Source: Bacteroidales bacterium
Lineage (GTDB): Bacteria; Bacteroidota; Bacteroidia; Bacteroidales; UBA932
Direction: 5' to 3'
DNA: 64,000 nt
Assembly (NCBI GenBank): GCA_029098505.1
Contig: JAQXOE010000011.1
Span: forward strand, 104,164-168,163
Made by a program: the position numbers and the translations under genes
In this document: in pieces, positions 61,526 through 64,000 of the stretch
Layout: every line of letters starts with the position of its first letter
Numbering within the stretch: position 1 is the first letter of the stretch
The notes under the pieces: model-generated
Told to the model about the DNA's origin: nothing
Databases searched by the model: none
Seen by the model: the letters and a program-made list of their open reading frames with translations, nothing else

Positions 61526-63937
61526 TTATCTTACTGAGATTTCGTTAAGCTCTGCCTTTGGAGCAAGGGCATTGCTGACCTTCCAGCTCTGAGCCTTCTT
61601 GACCTGGAATGAAGCATTGGCGCGGATATCCTCCACATTGGCTCCAAACATTGCCTTATATGAGCCCGCTGCTGTCTCCCAAGCGGATGCGCTCTCGTTG
61701 AATGAAGCGAGGGTGTATGCGTCAACGGTCATTGTGAGGGTCTGGCTCTCACCCGGCTTGAGCTCGCGGGTCTTGGCGAATGCCTTGAGCTCCTTGGCCG
61801 GCTTCACGAGACCGCCCTGAGGAGCGGCGATGTAAAGCTGAACGGCTTCCTTGCCAGCCACCTTACCGGTGTTCTTGACGGTGATGCTTGCGGTGATGCT
61901 GCCGTCCTTGGCAACTTTCACTGAAGGTGCGCTGTATGCGAAGGTGGTGAATGAAAGGCCGTATCCGAATGGATATGAAACCTCCTTCTGAGCTGTGTCA
62001 AAGTAGCGGTAACCTACCCAGATGCCCTCTGAATAGTCTGTGTAGTCGATATCCTTAACAAGACGCTTTGCGCTTGGTCTTCCGCTCATCATAGCTGCGA
62101 AATCGAATCCGCCGGCGTTCTGGGTCTGGCCTGCATAAGGGAAGTTCTGTGATGAAGGGATGTCGAAGTAGTTGAGAGGGAAGGTCATAGCGAGCTTTCC
62201 TGAAGGGTTTGCCTTACCGGTGAGAATGTCAGCAACTGAGTGGCCGACCTCCTGTCCAGGAGTCCAGGCGAGGAGGATGGCGTCAGGCTGGCTCTTCCAG
62301 GAAGCAGTCTCAATGACGCCACCGATGTTGAGGACAACGATGACCTTCTTGCCCACCTTCTGGTATGAATTGCAAACATCGGTAAGGAGATTGCGCTCCT
62401 CGTTGGTGAGGAGGAAGTCAGCGTCAATGCGACGGTCGTCACCCTCGCCGGCATTGCGGCCGATGACAACGACAGCAGCGTCATTGCGGGCTACGGATGC
62501 CTCTACGGCGCTCTTCGCCATCTCAACCTCTGCGAGTACAGGCTCTCCGAGGAGAACGCCCCAACCGCCGCCCTGACCTGCAGAAAGCGCTTCGCGGCTG
62601 TTCATATACTGGCGGTAGTCAGCATAGAATCTGGCAATTTTTTCGTCCACGTTGAGGCCTGCAGCCTTGAGACCTTCGTCAATGTTGCGGACGTAAGCCT
62701 TGTTCACGTTACCTGAACCGGTACCTCCGGCAATTGACTTGTATGCATTGAGGCCGAAGAGGGCCACGTTCTTCACGTTCTGAAGAGGAAGAGCCTCAGC
62801 GTCGTTCTTGAGGAGTACCATACCCTCGACAGCTGAAGAGCGTACGATTTCTGCGTGAGCCTTGAGATCAGGCTTGTCAGAGTACTTGTATCCATTGAAA
62901 CGAGGAGTCTTGACAATGTAGTTGAGCATATTTCGAACGTTTCTGTCAAGGTCAGCTTCAGGAAGAGAGCCGTTCTTCACAGCCTCAATGATCCTGCTGG
63001 TCTCAACGTCAGCGCCCGGCTCCATAAGGTCGTTCTGTGCAATGACAGCATTGACTGTGCCCTGCTTTGTGCCCCAGTCTGTCATCACGATGCCTTCGTA
63101 TCCCCAATCGTCACGAAGAATCTTGGTGAGAAGGTCGTGGCTCTGCTGGGTGTACTCACCGTTAACCTTGTTGTATGAAGACATAACGGTCCAAGGCTGA
63201 GCTTCTCTGATGGCGATTTCGAAGTTTCTGAGATAGATCTCGCGGGCAGCTCTCTGGCTGATGCGTGAGTCGTTCTCCTGACGGTTGATTTCCTGGTTGT
63301 TGAAAGCGAAGTGCTTTACGGAAACGCCTACGCCATTGCTCTGGATACCATTGACATAAGCTGCGCCAATCTTTCCGGAGAGGATAGGGTCCTCAGAGAA
63401 ATACTCAAAGTTGCGTCCGCAAAGAGGATTTCTGTGGATGTTCATACCAGGTGCGAGAAGCACATCTGCTCCATACTCGAGAACTTCATTGCCCATAGCC
63501 TCGGTCACATCCTCGACCAGTTCAGTGTTCCAGGTGCAGGCGAGAACTGTTCCAACAGGGAAACCGGTGCAATAGAAGGTCTCGCTGGTTCCAGGACGGG
63601 TAGGATTGATACGGAGTCCTGCAGGACCGTCTGAAAGGACGGTGAGAGGAATTCCGAGACGGTCAATTGCCTGGGTGGTGCCGGCTGCTCCCGGTACAAC
63701 TGAAGCTGAACCGGTAGGAACAGCTGCATTGCCTGCAGTCATACTGCCCCAACCGCCACCGGTCACGAGTTTGGCTTTCTCCTCGAGGGTCATAGCTTTG
63801 ATGACATCCTCAATGTTGTCCTTTGTAAGTTTTGGCTGGGCATTTGCGCAGAGAGTAAGAGGCTCACGTGCAAAACCCTGTGTTTGAGTAAATGAAAAAG
63901 TATGTACCTTTGAAGGAGGATTTAAAGGTATATACAT
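61526..63937 (-). CDS. GH3 beta-glucosidase-like, native N-terminus replaced by an IS end
   Basis: 803-residue frame. From about residue 30 it is an ordinary periplasmic GH3 enzyme: LTKDNIEDVIKAMTLEEKAKLVTGG, LSDGPAGLRINP, GMNIHRNPLCGRNFEYFSEDP, VKHFAFNNQE, nucleophile D287 in VMTDWGTKQG, an alpha/beta domain with GLNAYKSIAGGTGSG, and a C-terminal Fn3-like domain. The first ~25 residues are abnormal: no Lys-Lys-hydrophobic signal start, but LTLCANAQPK at 27-36 looks like the tail end of one. The upstream part reads into the IS left end, and the ATG at 63937 abuts the transposase ATG. So the original start and most of the signal peptide are lost; the enzyme is probably not exported or not expressed. 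Confidence 0.85.
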   Translation of the reverse strand: MYIPLNPPSKVHTFSFTQTQGFAREPLTLCANAQPKLTKDNIEDVIKAMTLEEKAKLVTGGGWGSMTAGNAAVPTGSASVVPGAAGTTQAIDRLGIPLTVLSDGPAGLRINPTRPGTSETFYCTGFPVGTVLACTWNTELVEDVTEAMGNEVLEYGADVLLAPGMNIHRNPLCGRNFEYFSEDPILSGKIGAAYVNGIQSNGVGVSVKHFAFNNQEINRQENDSRISQRAAREIYLRNFEIAIREAQPWTVMSSYNKVNGEYTQQSHDLLTKILRDDWGYEGIVMTDWGTKQGTVNAVIAQNDLMEPGADVETSRIIEAVKNGSLPEADLDRNVRNMLNYIVKTPRFNGYKYSDKPDLKAHAEIVRSSAVEGMVLLKNDAEALPLQNVKNVALFGLNAYKSIAGGTGSGNVNKAYVRNIDEGLKAAGLNVDEKIARFYADYRQYMNSREALSAGQGGGWGVLLGEPVLAEVEMAKSAVEASVARNDAAVVVIGRNAGEGDDRRIDADFLLTNEERNLLTDVCNSYQKVGKKVIVVLNIGGVIETASWKSQPDAILLAWTPGQEVGHSVADILTGKANPSGKLAMTFPLNYFDIPSSQNFPYAGQTQNAGGFDFAAMMSGRPSAKRLVKDIDYTDYSEGIWVGYRYFDTAQKEVSYPFGYGLSFTTFAYSAPSVKVAKDGSITASITVKNTGKVAGKEAVQLYIAAPQGGLVKPAKELKAFAKTRELKPGESQTLTMTVDAYTLASFNESASAWETAAGSYKAMFGANVEDIRANASFQVKKAQSWKVSNALAPKAELNEISVR
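63883..63912 (+). promoter_or_regulatory. Predicted transposase promoter
   Basis: TTTG (63883-63886), 18 bases, TACCTTTG (63905-63912), followed by AAGGAGGA, a possible ribosome-binding site, about 20 bases before the ATG. Confidence 0.55.
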
Positions 63938-64000
63938 ATGTCTGATACATTGTCAATTTATCAGTCCCTGGCGAGACTGATGTTCCCGGAAGGTTTGTTG
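63938..64000 (+). CDS. Transposase N-terminus (ISAon1-like), partial
   Basis: The 21 visible codons read MSDTLSIYQSLARLMFPEG then LL at the edge. This resembles the opening of the short ISAon1-type transposase N-terminal protein of Bacteroidota, whose members begin with a helix followed by a (L/F)PEG(L/I)L motif. Only this fragment is visible, so the family is tentative. Its ATG directly abuts the ATG of the opposite-strand GH3 frame. Confidence 0.55.
   Translation, partial: MSDTLSIYQSLARLMFPEGLL

Larger units (their letters stand above)
63865..64000 (+). mobile_element. Left end of an insertion sequence (runs off the window)
   Basis: The element probably begins between 63862 and 63871, near GTGCAAAACCCTG, where the GH3 signal-peptide sequence stops. 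It contains its own promoter and a plus-strand transposase start. The right end, and hence the target duplication and inverted repeat, lie outside the window. Confidence 0.6.

Overview
The window reads as chromosome of a member of the Bacteroidota, most likely order Bacteroidales. Promoters repeatedly fit the Bacteroidota form TTTG-N18..20-TAnnTTTG. Most starts lack a Shine-Dalgarno sequence. The gene families also point there: a NigD-like lipoprotein beside an ECF sigma factor, Bacteroidota-type AddAB, split GcvPA/GcvPB, and many signal peptides ending in a lipobox or in AxAQ. Species cannot be named. No rRNA, tRNA or CRISPR array is visible.

Layout. 0-4.2 kb: speA-speE-speB polyamine operon (speB cut by the left edge), then a flavodoxin/ferredoxin protein. 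4.3-10.1 kb: an outer-membrane barrel protein, an M28 peptidase with a barrel-like tail, a Wzx-type flippase and two glycosyltransferases. 10.2-17.1 kb: pyruvate kinase, a carboxylesterase lipoprotein, a GH2 glycosidase and an acyltransferase. 17.1-19.5 kb: an operon of NigD-like lipoprotein, ECF sigma factor and a predicted anti-sigma/outer-membrane-barrel fusion. 20.0-26.8 kb: lplA-gcvT-gcvH-gcvPA-gcvPB-lpd, a complete glycine cleavage system with its lipoate ligase. 26.8-30.1 kb: a TIGR04076-like protein, a GH31 alpha-glucosidase and a HAD phosphatase.

30.1-34.6 kb is a more A+T-rich run of six minus-strand genes: Phd-like protein, His-rich CobW GTPase, YbaK-type deacylase, lipoprotein flavodoxin, YccF and CPBP protease. 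34.6-42.2 kb is the most unusual part, a plasmid-like replicon inside chromosomal genes. It holds a Rep_3-type initiator, about a dozen AACTCGC(A/T) iterons, a 50-bp direct repeat, ParA with a small putative partner, a zinc-finger-less TOPRIM primase, an orphan AbiEi-like gene with a palindromic operator, and an 866-bp A/T-rich non-coding segment bounded by inverted copies of a short GC-rich motif. No integrase, relaxase or toxin is visible.

42.2-64 kb returns to ordinary base composition: an S9 peptidase, two small envelope proteins, addB-addA, a GH3 enzyme, and an overlapping operon of cytosolic PAS histidine kinase, metF and metH. A second GH3 gene follows. Its signal peptide has apparently been replaced by the end of an insertion sequence whose transposase runs off the right edge.

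Taken together the window shows one-carbon metabolism (glycine cleavage feeding methylene-THF, MetF/MetH using it), polyamine synthesis, plant-glycan degradation by scattered GH enzymes without SusCD, and recombinational repair, interrupted by an immobile-looking plasmid replicon. Family assignments come from motifs read by eye; no database search was possible.
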